This document shows, piece by piece, positions 22,106-36,060 of a stretch of DNA of 64,000 nucleotides. This DNA comes from Brachionus manjavacas. Taxonomy: Eukaryota > Rotifera > Eurotatoria > Ploima > Brachionidae. The stretch is from NCBI GenBank assembly GCA_019054805.1, contig JAHQIY010000001.1, forward strand, positions 2,122,501 through 2,186,500, written 5' to 3'. The notes below the pieces were generated by a model that saw nothing but the letters and a program-made list of their open reading frames with translations, was not told where the DNA came from and made no database searches. The position numbers and the translations under genes are program-made. Each line of letters starts with the position of its first letter. The first letter of the stretch is position 1.

Positions 22106-25100
22106 TTAAGATTAATCACTTTACATTTTTCTTATTATGATTTCAAAATCACAAGCTAATTGTTTATATCTTACTTTAATTTGGCAAAAATATTCAAAAT
22201 TATTTAATTTTTTTTAGTTAAAAAAATGCACTAGGTAAAGCTTAAACTGTAATTTATTAATTAATTCAAAAAATTAAAAAAAAAAAACATTCGATGTTTA
22301 TTTTATTAAATATAAGAAACTATAGCAAAATTAAGATAAAAGCGTATTAGATAACTATAATTTTGACAAGAAATAAATTTATTTTGTTTTAACATAAAAA
22401 AATAGTGACAAATAAATAAATATCTATTGGGTTTATAGTACGAGCATTTAAAAAAAAAAGTTTCTATCTATTTAAAATTATTTTTATTTCATTTGCATCA
22501 TCTTTGACAAATTTTAGATGATATTTGACGGAAGAGTTGAATTAACTTTGAAAAAGAAATTTTAATTTTTTCACTATATTTTAATTTCCTTCACTAACGG
22601 AACTCTGTTTGCCATCAACTGTTCATTTTTCAATATTTTAAGTAATTCTTTGGATTCAAGCGAATTGTATTTATAAATTATTATAGCTCGTATTGTCAAA
22701 ATAAGACAGGAAGCAATGAATTATATAAATTAATTGAAAAAAAAAACAATTTATTGCTTAAAATTCAATAATAATTTTTTAAGCATCTAAACCCCTTTTA
22801 TTTTAATTGAAGCTAAAAGCTACTCTACTCATTTTTAAATAAATGAATAAGTATCTTTCGATTTCATCAATACAAGATATTTGTTGTAAATTTATTTTTA
22901 TTCACAAAAAATTCTAATTCATTAGATGAAAATTGCCTGCAAGCAAATTTATCACACAAATTATTTTCTAGTATCATTTAAAAACAAGAGCTTTTCATTT
23001 TAAAAAATAAAAAAAATATTGGCTATTTATTTGACAGTTTAGAAAAATACGCCAAATTAATTTCTAATATAATTTGATTTTTTTTTCATTTTGTTGGCAT
23101 CAGCCTTTTTTAATAATTTATAGAAAAAAAATTAAATTTAATAAAATAAAAATTTTTTACGAGTAGTTCATTTTCATATGAATTCAAGACTCAAAATTAA
23201 TCAAAAAAAAAAATTAAGATTAAAAAAGTAGGAAGAAATTTAATTTCTTCGGTGTATAGCATTTTTGAACAAGAAAATTTTTTTGATTGAATTAATGATT
23301 AGAAAAAACTTGCACAAGTTTATTTTTTTCTAAAAAAAAAATAATAATTAGTCTTTTACGATCAGTATTTTGTTTAGTTTAATAGTAAATTTGTGACAAT
23401 TGTTTCATTGAATCGCTTGGAGAAATCGTAGCTAAATTAGAACCGCAAGTTTGATTAAAAAAAATACAATTTTTAATCAACTTAAAGTAATTCAATTATC
23501 CTGGTTTGAATGAATTTTGATTAATTTTATTAAGTCATTGGGGAGACTTTGTGATCATGACAGCGAAAGCTCTTAGTAGAAAAAAAATGTTCAACTATAT
23601 AAAAAAATTTTTAATTTTTTCCATGATTTTAATCTAAATATTTAAGAAAATTTTATTTTATTTCTAAAGAATCAAATATTCAATTATACAAAAATTTGTG
23701 ATAAAAATAAACATTACCTCAACATGAAGATCAGAAAAAAAGCTTCTCAAAAGTAAAAAACAAGGTTAAAAAGTAAAGTATTCAAAACATCGCTTTTAAA
23801 TTTATCTAAAGAAACTTTCGAATGACAGTTAAGCTTTCGTTAGAACCCGCTTTTCTTAAAATATATTAAAAAAAAAGAATTTAACTAAAGAAAAATTAAT
23901 CTTAGTTTTTTGACTAATCAATCAAAAAATAAAAATATTTAGATAAAATCATTTCTAACATCACGCAATATTTTTTAAATGAATGCATGGATAATTTAAA
24001 AAAAAAGTATCCGATAGCTTGGTTTTCATTTTCTTATAATAGATAAAACTCTTAATTCTAATAGATAAACATCTTTCATGGAAATTAACAAAAAGATAAT
24101 AATTAATTATAGAGACGATATAGAGCCAAGCTCTAATATGAATTATTTGCGCGAGACTGGTCTGAAAAATCTATTGTATTCTTTTGATAAATAAATTATT
24201 AAAAAATTTTATTCTATTTAAATTGAAAAATTTAGATATTAAAATAAATAATAAATAAAAAGTGAAAATGAGATTAAATTGAATAGAATGAATCAAGTCC
24301 TTCTTTTCGGCTATAGATTGAATAACAAATAAAAAAAGTTTCAAAAGAGCATTAAATAAGAAAGCATTTAAACTTTATTATTAATACACATGTTTTACAA
24401 GATATAGACAAAATGAAGGATTACTGAAAAAAAATTATTTGATTAATTAGAATTTGAAAAGTCAAGTTAAAGCAAGTTTGATCTTTATCTCAACAATAGT
24501 TCTAAAATCATGAAGAATATTAATTCATTAAGCATATATAAGCATTTAGGTCGAATTAAGTCAAGCCTAGGAGTTTTTGATATAAAAAAATAATTTGAGA
24601 AATCTGTTAAATTTACAAAATTTTTTAAATAAAATTAAAATTAAGCTAAACAATGAAAAATAAGTTCAAGAGTAAAAAATCATATGGGATGGCATGTATT
24701 AAAGGTATAAAGTATTGGTTTTAATTTACATATTTGTTATTAAAGATAAATTCAAGTATTTATTAATCATTGTCAATAATAACAAGACATCCTCTGAATT
24801 ACAAAGCTTATAGCCCTTTGATTAAAAAAATAAGAGTTTCAGCTTCATCTCTGTAATAATTGTTGTATTTAGAATCAGCTCTATGAAGTAACCTCTGTTT
24901 CAGATCGGAGTCATGGCTTAAAAGGTACAGAAAAAGGAATCTCTATCATACTGTACTGGACAATTTAAATAAGAATTTTGAGCAAAAAAGCTCTTTTCGA
25001 TTAAAAATAAAAGTCGAAAAAAGTGAAATAAAATAAATAAAAAAAGGTTTTATTAATTAATTATTTTTGTTCAAGCTTAATAAATTTCTGAGTGATCAAA

Positions 25101-25384
25101 AGGCTAATGTTGAAGGTTTCGACATTTAAATTGTCAATTTTTAATTCAAATAAATATGATTTTTATGGATTTTGTGTGGAAATTTGGGTTTGACTTAAAC
25201 GCCATTTTTATTTAATTTTTTTTAAATAAGATAAAAAAAGAAATAAGATAAAAATCCGATTTTTATTTTTTACTTAAAAAATTACGCCAAATTCGGCGAT
25301 GAAAAAAAAATTTAAAAGTATAGAATTATGAAATAAAGAAATTATTTTGATCATTGTTTTTCATTTGTGAAAAATTATTTGTTA
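22106..25384. other. 3.3-kb A+T-rich non-coding stretch
   Basis: No open frame with coding character, RNA gene or clear transposon seen. Confidence 0.45.
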
Positions 25385-26150
25385 TTTTATAAATTTGGTC
25401 ATCTGTACGGAGCTGAATCTCCTTCAGATCGAAAAAAAAAATTAAAATAAAAAGTAAGTAATGACAGGAATGTTTGAGTATTCAAAGGTTCAGGAAAAAA
25501 AGAAGATTTATTTACCTGTCTGACGACTAATGGAACAAAATAACTCAGTCCTCTCGCTACTTTTACTCAATTCAAAAAAACGATTCTACATAGTTAATTG
25601 TTTAAGTTTATTAAAGGTTTAATCTTAATGTATAATCTTGGAACGTTATGTTTAAGTTTAATTATATAAAGAACGAATTCAGACCTAGAATAGAGTAGTC
25701 AACAAAAGACCCATTTTAAGACTTATATAGGTTTGTTAGGATGATAATAAAAATAGTGATAATATATAGTAATAAAATAATAATAATAGTTTAGAACCCA
25801 TTTTTTGTTTTGCAATATTTTTTATTAAAGTTTGTCTGTGAATTACAAAGTTGCCTTATTTGATTAACTATTTGAATGAAGGTTTTTTTTGGATAAAATT
25901 TTATGCCCAACAAAAAAATTGATTTTGTTTTATTTTCATATATTTTTAATTTTAGGTAATGATTTATTCTAGTATAATTAGAGAAAACTATGAAGCAAGA
26001 CTTTTCAACATTTATTTCCATTTTCCTTTTTAAAAACCATTTTTATAATTCGTCTAAGTATTTAATTGATTCTCGAGATTTCCTTTCTTATTAAAAACAA
26101 AGAATGTGAGAGTATTCACAATTTGTTTTGTGTCTTTCCCATCATCAATC
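25385..26150 (-). mobile_element. LINE 3' fragment
   Basis: Minus-strand LINE relic. The 3' terminal hairpin region (CTGTACGGAGCTGAATCTCC) is at 25403-25430. RT C-terminal coding lies upstream on the minus strand: MEINVEKSCFIVFSNYTRIN and IYENKTKSIFLLGIKFYPKK at 25791-26021. An A+T/TAA-rich stretch at 25740-25790 interrupts it. The right limit lies just after the position of the FADD motif in the fuller copy. Same family as the LINE at 5.7 kb. Confidence 0.75.
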
Positions 26151-26184
26151 GGCTGCATACAACTTATGCAGCATTTTTTTAACC

Positions 26185-26860
26185 TTTGAGCTTTCGTTCC
26201 TTCAGAGTTTAGCTTAAATAAAAATAAAAAAATTAAGAAAATAAAACTAAGTCTTTGTTTCTATTTTGTCCATGGTCAAGTGCACTTTTGGATGATGATG
26301 CTTTTACCATTTATTTGTTTATCATTTAAAGTCAATTAGAGACTGTTGGTAGTTAAAGTTTAATGAAAGCCTCTTGATGCATAATATGGGAGTGGGTATC
26401 ATATTTCAGCTTCAAAATAAATCGAACTGCTGAATTCTGAATAACTTGTATTTTTTTGATGTTAGTTTCTGAGAATGAATTCAAACAGGGAAAAGAATAA
26501 TCCAAGATTGATCTTATCAAAGCTTTTGTAAGGATTACCTAATGTTTTTGGTTTAAGAGCCCATTTTCTATTTGAGAGATATTTTATTATATTAAGTCTT
26601 GAATTACAGCGCTCTTTTGATTCATCTGCCATTGAACCAAAAGTAAGCTTTGAGTCCAATTTGATGCCAAATAATTTTAATTTTTCCTCATTATTTAAAT
26701 TGTTTCCATTAATTTTAAGGTCAAGATTGATTTGACTTTAGTTTTTTCCTCAAAGATCATGTAACATAACTTTTCAATAGAAATTTTCATTTTTTATTCA
26801 AAAAGCCATCTTTCAATTTCAATATTACTTTGAAAAAAAATACATATTGATACGTTTGAT
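26185..26860 (-). mobile_element. LINE 3' fragment, second copy
   Basis: Another minus-strand relic directly following. A decayed terminal hairpin lies near 26185-26215. RT C-terminal sequence LDSKLTFGSMADESKERCNS and RKWALKPKTLGNPYKSFDKI is at 26462-26660, with MKISIEKLCYMIFEE upstream near 26760-26800. Stops are present. Confidence 0.7.
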
Positions 26861-27039
26861 TACAGTCCTAAGACGTCATTTGTTGTAATTGATAATATAA
26901 TCGTGGTTTGGTTGATTCAATTGAATATGTTGTTTCACTTATTAGTTATAATTTGTCACAAAACAAAACTTTTTCAATATTTTAATATTTTAAATGACTT
27001 ACTAAAAGTAGATTTTTCTAGATAATTCAATTTCATTTG

Positions 27040-27590
27040 TAATTATTTATTTATTTATTTGTTTTATGTATCGAGCTAAAGCTCCTTCAGAATAAGTTAA
27101 AAATAAAATAAAAATAAAATTAAAGTTAATAAAATTAGATAAAAAAAAAGAATCAAAATAGAGTAAATAAGCTAAAAAAAATTAAAGTTGAAAAGACATA
27201 AATTGGAAAAGATTGTTTCATGTGGCACATGTTTAAATAGTTCAAGTTTCAGGAAAAAAGAAGAAATAGTAAGGTAGCAATTACACAATGGAGTTGGGTA
27301 TTCAATATATCTTGATTCGAAACCTTCTTTGTATTCTTTCACCAGTCTTTCAACCAATGGAATAGAATGACTCAGTCCTGTCCCAACATATTTCTCACTC
27401 AACTCAAAAAGACGATTCGAGACTGTTAGTAATTTTAGTTTATTAAAAGCTTCATGTTGCACGATGTTGGAGGGAGTATCATATTTTAACTTAAAGATAG
27501 ATCTTACTGCTGTATTCTGAATTGCTTGTATTTTTTTGATATTATTTTCTGAAAATGAATTCAACTTAGATAGATATTTTATATTTAGAT
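27040..27590 (-). mobile_element. LINE 3' fragment, third copy, with tail
   Basis: A 5'-truncated copy. (TTTA)n tail at 27042-27062, then the hairpin region TATCGAGCTAAAGCTCCTTC at 27068-27087. The C-terminal ORF2 part is open over 27172-27564 (130 codons): FSENNIKKIQAIQNTAVRSI, TPSNIVQHEAFNKLKLLTVS, FELSEKYVGTGLSHSIPLVE. It is the best preserved C-terminus of this family in the window. No target duplication identified. Confidence 0.8.
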
Positions 27591-27594
27591 ATTT

Positions 27595-27670
27595 TTTTTT
27601 GTATTTTTTTTATTTTTTTTTTATATAAACTTGCCTATGAGGCTTAATTAAATAAATAAATAAATAAAAT
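27595..27670 (+). repeat. LINE 3' tail of another family
   Basis: A T-rich run, then ACTTGCCTATGAGGCTTAAT and a (TAAA)n tail. It resembles 39355-39412 (GTCCATGGGACTTAAAC..TTAATTAAATAAA). Interpreted as a heavily 5'-truncated plus-strand insertion. Confidence 0.55.
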
Positions 27671-29502
<1,832 letters not shown>

Positions 29503-29545
29503 TTTTTTTGAATTATTTAATTTTAATGTTTTTTTGTATTTATAA

Positions 29546-29551
29546 AATAAA
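29546..29551 (+). promoter_or_regulatory. Calmodulin 1 polyadenylation signal
   Basis: AATAAA 44 nt after the stop codon. Confidence 0.45.
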
Positions 29552-31899
29552 AATTGAAAAAAAAAAGATAAAAAATATTGGACATCAATCAATCAACTTT
29601 TTTCCAGGTAATTTGTTATTTTATTTCAAAGAATAGATTCATGGTTGATATACTGTACTGGGCATTTGGGCGAAATAAATGTTCAGAAATCTAATTTTGT
29701 TGTTGTCCGTTGTATTTAGATAAACAAATAGACCTATTAACCAATTTTGTTACACTTTTTTTTTCTTCTAAATCCATTTCGTAAGTAAAAGATAACGGAT
29801 TAGATAAATATTTTTTAATTTTATTTTTCAAAATTATATTTATTTAATTGTTTCAATAAAATTTTTATTCGATTCAAATTTTTTTAATTTCACAAGTCGG
29901 AAGGGAAGGAAAAGAATGCCGCGACATCTGCATGTAATTTAACATGCAATGCTTTTTTGTTTTGGTTATTTTTCATCTGCCTTGCAAGAGACTAATTACA
30001 TTTCTAAGATGATTAGTAGAACTAGATTAGAAAGCGGTGGATTTAATCAAATTTTGGATTACTTCAACGCCTAAATAAGCCAAAAATGCCAATTTTGATA
30101 TGTTGAACAACTATATCATGCTAGAATATTACAAGATTAAATAATCCCTTTATACAAGAAAATAATTTGGCTATTTTGCTTGACAAAAATTTAAAAAAAA
30201 TTTAATTGTTAGATTTGTTTAGCTAAATTTTACAGATGCTGGCATACTTGCTCAAAGCTTTTTTAAACAAAAGTGTATCTCTTTTTAAGTACAATGGTTA
30301 GAATGAACCAAATTAAGTGCTTATCCAAATTATCTTAAATCTATTTTTACTAATCTATTTTTATATAATTGAGCATTAGATTTATTTTGCCCAAAATATA
30401 AAAATTAGAATCGCACGGAAAATGATAGGCTTATAAGCAAATGTAAACTGTATCACTTTATAATCTTTTTTATTTTCTAATAAAGGCTCTAAGTTTCCAT
30501 CTGGCAGAATTTTCAATTTTATTCTAATTCAAAGCTTCATTTTTGATAATTTATTGAGATTTTTTTAAAAAGTTTCAATGCTTGAGTCATGTTTAAGATT
30601 TTAAATAAGGTTGAGAAAATTAAAAACTTTTTTGCCATCATCATGCAGATAATTTTGGAACCCAAATAAAAACTTTGTATTTTTTTAAACCAAAAAAAAT
30701 GTACACAATAATCCATAATCCAAAATAAAAATCCATAATTTCTGAGATTGAATTAAATTCCTTACAATCTAAATTATTTATAGATTTTAGGAAATTAATT
30801 ACATTTTTAAAGTGAAAAAGAGAGCTTCGCCGATTTTATTTTTTAAAAAAGAGGAAAATTGTTTCTTTTGATCAAAATCTCATTTATCCTTAAAATTAGG
30901 AAAAAATAAATTATTTCATTAAAATATTTGATAATGTAAATTTCAAAAAATTTCTTTTAAATATATTTGAAAAATATCATTTTTAAACAATTAAGACGAG
31001 CACAAAAATAGCTTCCATAAGCGTGATTTACCGTTGACGCGCTACATTTGGCGTAACCCATGCAGCAACTTAAAATACTACTGCTTCTTTATAATGAAGT
31101 TTAAAATAAATATTTAAATGATTTAAAAAAATATTAAAGACAAACAATTTTAGGTTTAACAATTCCAGCATTTAACTTATATATTGGAAGCTTAAATGCC
31201 GCTTAAGATTTGCTCGAGCCTCTCTCCAAAAAAAATAAATAATCTATTTGATTAATTTTATTAGTTTTTAATTTAAGAATAAATCAATAAATTTTTCATT
31301 TGTTTATTAATGAATGTATTATTAATTAACAAAGGATAAGAGGAAAAAGATGACAATCTTAAATTAAAAAACTATAATTCTTAGTAAATATTTTTTCTAA
31401 TTTAATGATATTCTTTATTTTATTCTTAAAACAGCTGTTATTTTAATTTTAAAAAGCAAGGATTATGCTAACAAAAATAACACCTTTTTATCTTGAAAAA
31501 ATAATTGTTAACGAATAATTAAAAATGAAAAACATGCTAAAAAGTCTTTAGATTGAAATGAAACAGAATAAAAAAAATTTAAAATTGAAATTTATTTTGG
31601 CAACTAAATTGTGTTGAAATTTAGTTTTATTTATCTAAATTATTTTTAAAATTAACTTAAATTAAGGGTTCTTTAAGGATATATATGTTACTGATTAAAG
31701 ATAAACAAAAGTTTTTTATGAACCAAGAAATCAGAGCAATAGCTAAAAATGAATCATTTATTGCTGAACTAATTTTTTTAGTTAAGATAAGATAATGTGG
31801 ATCGGAGCAGCGTGATTTTTCAATAATCCAATTTATATTTTAATAATTCACGTTAAGAAAATAAATATAAATTTTTAGTAAAATGTAAATAATTTCAAA
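29552..31899. other. A+T-rich non-coding stretch
   Basis: Nothing recognised over 2.3 kb. Confidence 0.45.
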
Positions 31900-31904
31900 T
31901 TTAC

Positions 31905-32062
31905 ACATTTTCATTTGTTTATTTTTTCTATATATAATTTTTGTGCAATATTTCAGAAACTTTTTTAAAAACTTACTTATGAAAATCTAAAATAAAAATT
32001 TTCTGAAATGTTGCACTGAAAATATTTAAAAATAAAAAAATATGAAAATGAATAAATGTTTT
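31905..32062. repeat. Imperfect inverted repeat (foldback)
   Basis: The left arm at 31905-31968 (CATTTTCATTTGTTTATTTT then GTGCAATATTTCAGAAA) pairs imperfectly with the right arm at 31998-32060 (TTCTGAAATGTTGCACTG then ATGAAAATGAATAAATG). The central loop is about 30 nt. Probably a MITE-derived hairpin. Confidence 0.55.
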
Positions 32063-32214
32063 TATTTAAATCTTGTATTAATCTTACTGATATCAACTTT
32101 GATTAGATCAAGACTAATTTTATAATGCTATTTGAACACAAAAATTAATTAGCTAAAATTTAAAAGCTTGCTATCTAAAATTGGCCTTCAATAAAAAATA
32201 AAAATTTAAAAATC

Positions 32215-32371
32215 TAATTCTGAGAAGCCATAAACAGCTTTATCACATTCAAACATAGGTTCTGATAATTTTAAAAATTTAAAACTTAAAAAAGTAACCA
32301 AATCATCTACAAAATAGAAGAGAGCATTGGCAGTTCGTTTTCTTTCTTTTCGGTATGTCATTTATAAACAT
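32215..32371 (-). pseudogene. Short LINE RT relic
   Basis: The minus strand reads MFINDIPKRKKTNCQCSLLF and, after a frameshift, a DDLVTFL segment, i.e. the RT motifs FINDIP and xADDL. It abuts the target duplication of the next LINE, so that LINE may have landed in an older LINE. Weak. Confidence 0.45.
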
Positions 32372-32415
32372 AGAAGTATGAAAATTTTTTCAACGATTTG
32401 TTTGAATAAGACAAT
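32372..32415. repeat. 44-nt target-site duplication, left copy
   Basis: Begins AGAAGTATGAAAATTTTTTC and ends TTTGAATAAGACAAT. It matches 33594-33637 with two mismatches. Confidence 0.8.
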
Positions 32416-33593
32416 TTATTTATTTGTTGATGAATTAACCTTCTATAAAAAAAAATATATAAAAATTATAAAAATTAAAAGAAATGAAAAAATAAATAAA
32501 AAAGAAAAAAGACCGATTTTGAAAGTGAGAATACAAGAGAACTTGGACCAAAATTCATGAATTTATTTTGTTTCGAATTAGCTCATCTAAGAGAATTCTG
32601 TAATGATTAAATTTAAAATTGCTAAGACATAACCAAATTGAATCAGATATACCATCATTACGAATTAGATTATTCTTAAGATTTTCTTTAAGTTGGTTTA
32701 TTTTGACTGTAATTTTTGAGGGTTTAATTTTAAAGTACTTAGAAATAAGTAACAAGTCGGAGGAAAAAGATTTATTAGAAGGAGGATTATTTAGCATAGA
32801 TTTTATAATTTGTGATGAGAGATAACTCTTTTTAATTGCATCAATGAAAGTTAGTTTTGTAAATAGATAAAGTTCATCTAAGTTAAAAATTTTCAGTACT
32901 TTTAATACTCCTGATATGTCACAGAAGGCTAAACCAAACATTTGTCTAATAAATATTGTTTTGCTCTTGAATATTGTTTTGTAATTTATTTAATTTATTT
33001 ATTTATTGAATTCTTTGTGGTCGAATTAAGAGTTAGAGCCTCAAGACCATAGGTGAATTAAGATAAAAAAATATGTTTTGTATACAAATGATTTGCATTT
33101 AGGTGAAGAGGTAGGACTTTTTAAAATTTATAATCATTTTCAATTTTAAAGGGATCTGTTGTTAAATTATTTGGAAGTGATAAGACAGCTAGTGTTGGGT
33201 TATTATAAAGAATAAGCCATCACGCCATATTTTTTCAAAGGCTTCTTCTGCATCTAAAGATACCATCTTACAACCAGAGCCTTTATTGATGTAGCTAAGA
33301 ATTGTTTCTTTTAATACAAAAATAGTTTAGTTATAAGAGGTTTTTTTCCTAAAACCGAATTGTTTGTTACTAACTTCATAAAGCTCCGGGAAGTCAATTA
33401 GAATTAGTTTTTCTAAGATTTGAGCAAGAAATTTTGAAATAGAAATACGTATTTTGTTGTTTAGATCACAGCTACTCTTTAAAGTGTCTTTTAGAAAAGA
33501 ATTAATTTTTGAAGTGTTAAAATCTTTTGTGATCTTATTGAATAGAGGAAGTTGGTTGAACAAGTCAAGTAAAATTTCATTAAAACCAAAAGA
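32416..33593 (-). mobile_element. LINE with internal deletion between 44-nt duplications
   Basis: A minus-strand LINE of a second family. The (TTTA)n tail and 3' end (GATGAATTAACCTTCTAT) lie at 32416-32450 and resemble the tail of the LINE at 48.8 kb. Minus-strand coding pieces, 5' to 3': ISKFLAQILEKLILIDFPEL and SNKQFGFRKKTSYN (RT, 33327-33563), KMVSLDAEEAFEKIWRDGLF (Asp motif, about 33210-33275), then, after a deletion that removes the GVPQGS and YADD motifs, FTYGLEALTL (about 33010-33050) and DISGVLKVLKIFNLDELYLF to the C-terminal ISDSIWLCLSNFKFN (32555-32941). Dead copy. Confidence 0.78.
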
Positions 33594-33637
33594 AGAAGTA
33601 TGAAAATGTTTTTAACGATTTGTTTGAATAAGACAAT
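33594..33637. repeat. 44-nt target-site duplication, right copy
   Basis: Second copy; differs from the left one at two positions in the T run. Confidence 0.8.
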
Positions 33638-33659
33638 GATTCAACTTAAAACATGATAC

Positions 33660-35650
33660 TTTCAAGATAAACAAAATTAAATTTTAAAAATTAAATCTTT
33701 AAAAAAATTTCCAAAAAAGAAAATTTAAATAATATATCAACATTTTAAGAAATTGATCAAAATCCTCTTATCAATACAGAAATTTTTATAAATGATAAAC
33801 TTAATAAATTATATAATGAAAAATGTTTGTCTTAAAGACTCTTAAATAAACTTTTAGTAAAAAATAGCAAAATAGGCACTTTTAGAGTATTACCGAAAAT
33901 TCATAAAATGACTGGGATTAGACCTATAATTAATTGTATAGATCATCCAACATCAAAACTATGTAATTTTATTGATATTTTATTAACCTATTGTTAAAAA
34001 ATGTGATACAATATTAAAGGATTCACAGGAACTTCTCCAGACTTGTGAAAGTCTAAAACCCAATAGTAATGATCTTCATCTATACTCTTGCGATTTTGAA
34101 TCATTATTTACAAATATTAAACCAGAACATTCAACTAACTTAATTTGTGAATTTTTAATTAGTAATAATCATTTTAATAATTTAGAATTTAAAAATTAGA
34201 GCAATAAAGAAAATTCTTGATTTAAATTTAAGTGCGGAATATTTAAGTTTAATGATGAATATTATACACAGAAGCAAGGACTTCCAATGGGGTGCAAATG
34301 TGGTCCTTCTGTCGCTAATTTATTTCTTTATATCTTAGAAAAAAGCTGGGTCCTTAAATAGCAGCATTATTCTTTATAAAAGATTCATTGATGATATTTT
34401 CATTGCAGCTTTAATTGAGATAGACTTTGATGAATTATTATCACAATTTTTATACTTAAAATTAAACATAAGTAAAGGAGAATCAATACTTTTTTTAGAT
34501 TTAATTATTGAATTTGAACCTTTAACTAAAAAAATAATTTTAGACCTATTTATTAAACCAACAAACTCTTGTTGTTATTTAATGTCCATATCTAATCACC
34601 TTGATCATATTTTTGAAAATATACCTGTTTCTTTAATTACAAGGATTAGGAGAATATGTACATGTTGTGTGATTTGATAACAGTATTTTACGTAATTTTG
34701 GTAAAATACCGTAAATTAACCAAATTTTACCACATTTTACGTAAATTAACGTAAAATCCGAAAAGTGAGAAAGTGGTATTTTACGAAAAATTGCGGAAAT
34801 TTTCAGGGTTTTGATATAATTTTGGTAAAATCTGGTAAAATTCAAAACTGCCAACCCAAAATTCAAAATTTTTGAAAAGATGTCTTTTTTTTTCGAAAAA
34901 TCGAAAATTTAAAATAGGTTAATTTACGGTATTTTACGTAATTTTTCGTAAAATACTGTTATCAAATCACCATTGTATATAGATTGTCTGGTCCATAAAA
35001 GGAATTTGATAATTCAACTAGTTAAACAGGGATATAGTTTAAATAAAGTTATGGGAATTAGTCGTAGTATAGGTTTGAAAAACAGAGAAGAATTTTTACC
35101 ATTTAAAATTAAAAATAATGATTTAAAATATTTCATCAACTTTGAAAAGGATTTTAGACAGTTAAATAAGATAATTAAAGAATCGTTTGATATAGTAAAA
35201 TTGAACTCAGTTTATATCAAAGATAAAGATTTAATGATTGTGAATAAAATTTATAAAAACTTAGGTTCGATTTTTGTTTTCAATTTCAATCTGAATGACT
35301 CAAAAAAAATTTTTTTCAGTGCAATAAACTAGAATGTAATATTTGTCAATTTACAGTAAAAAATTTTTTTGTAAAATATAAAAATTATTCTCTACCTATT
35401 TTATGTGATTCTAATTGTGATGCTACTGGAATAGTTCATATAATTAAGTGTTTAAAATGTATAGAATTTTACATCAAGTAATCGAAAAGATCAGCTAGAA
35501 AAAGAATTTTAGAGCATTTATACGCAATTAAAAAGTTTAGAAAAAATTTAAAAAAATTGCTCTGGAATTTTGACAAATGTTCTGAATTCTCGATTCATTT
35601 ATATTTAGATGGTCACTCTGATCAAGATTTTTCTTTTTCTTATTGATAAT
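33660..35650 (+). pseudogene. Penelope-like element: RT plus GIY-YIG endonuclease, broken
   Basis: Plus-strand relic of a Penelope-like retroelement. RT blocks in order: GTFRVLPKIHKMTGIRPIIN (33878-33940), HPTSKLCNFIDILL, LYSCDFESLFTNIKPEHST (near 34085-34140), YYTQKQGLPMGCKCGPSVAN (34260-34320), ILYKRFIDDIFIAALIE (34370-34425, with the IDD active site) and ILFLDLIIEFEPL. After a MITE (34661-34975) it resumes with YIDCLVHKRNLIIQLVKQGY (open to 35332). After a frameshift come NCDATGIVHIIKCLKCIEFY and SARKRILEHLYAIKKF (35410-35530), the degenerate GIY-YIG nuclease typical of these elements. Stops and frameshifts throughout. In intact relatives the protein performs target-primed reverse transcription. 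Confidence 0.85.
34661..34975. mobile_element. Tc1-type MITE inserted in the Penelope-like element
   Basis: A 315-bp element between TA dinucleotides (34659-34660 and 34976-34977). The inverted ends share GTGATTTGATAACAGTATTT followed by TACG, and inner TTTACGTAA and GGTAAAAT blocks. No coding capacity; a minus-strand frame at 34633-34866 is accidental. Same family as 12943-13438 and 60599-61972. Confidence 0.82.
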
Positions 35651-35944
35651 GTTTCCATGAGAAAATCAACTTAAGCCGATTTAATTAATTTATTCATTAA
35701 ATTCCAAATTCCAATTTTAAATAAAAAAATCTATAAGTTGGATAAAATTAGAACTTTAACCTTTTCTTAAATTAATTGTATAACTGTAAATTAAATTTAG
35801 CTTAAATTTAAAACAATGAAAAAATTTTTTAATATTTATTCTTAAAAATGTAATATAATAAATTTTTTCTAAAAATTCAAATAAAATTTTTTTTTTCTGT
35901 TTTCTTTTTTTCATAATTAATCAATTTAAAAAATTGTAATTCTC

Positions 35945-35979
35945 GGTCCTGAAGAAGGCCTTTCGGTCGAAATGCGTCG
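35945..35979 (+). ncRNA. Hammerhead-ribozyme-like motif of the Penelope-like element
   Basis: Downstream of the element's coding region the sequence has CTGAAGA (35949-35955), a 4-bp hairpin GGCC-TTTC-GGTC (35957-35968), GAAA (35969-35972) and GTC (35976-35978). These are the core pieces of a minimal hammerhead: CUGANGA, stem II, GAAA, cleavage triplet. Hammerhead motifs with a tiny stem III are known in terminal repeats of Penelope-like elements. Here an extra A precedes stem II and stem I is not convincingly paired, so this may be a decayed version. Confidence 0.45.
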
Positions 35980-36060
35980 TTTTATACAAAAATTGTTTCT
36001 TTTTGTTTTTTTATATTAATAAATTTTAAAATAAAATTTAATTTTGTTTTATTCGAAATA

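Noticed and set aside
32327-32560. 77-codon plus-strand frame
   Set aside because: Antisense to a LINE relic and low-complexity Lys-rich sequence.
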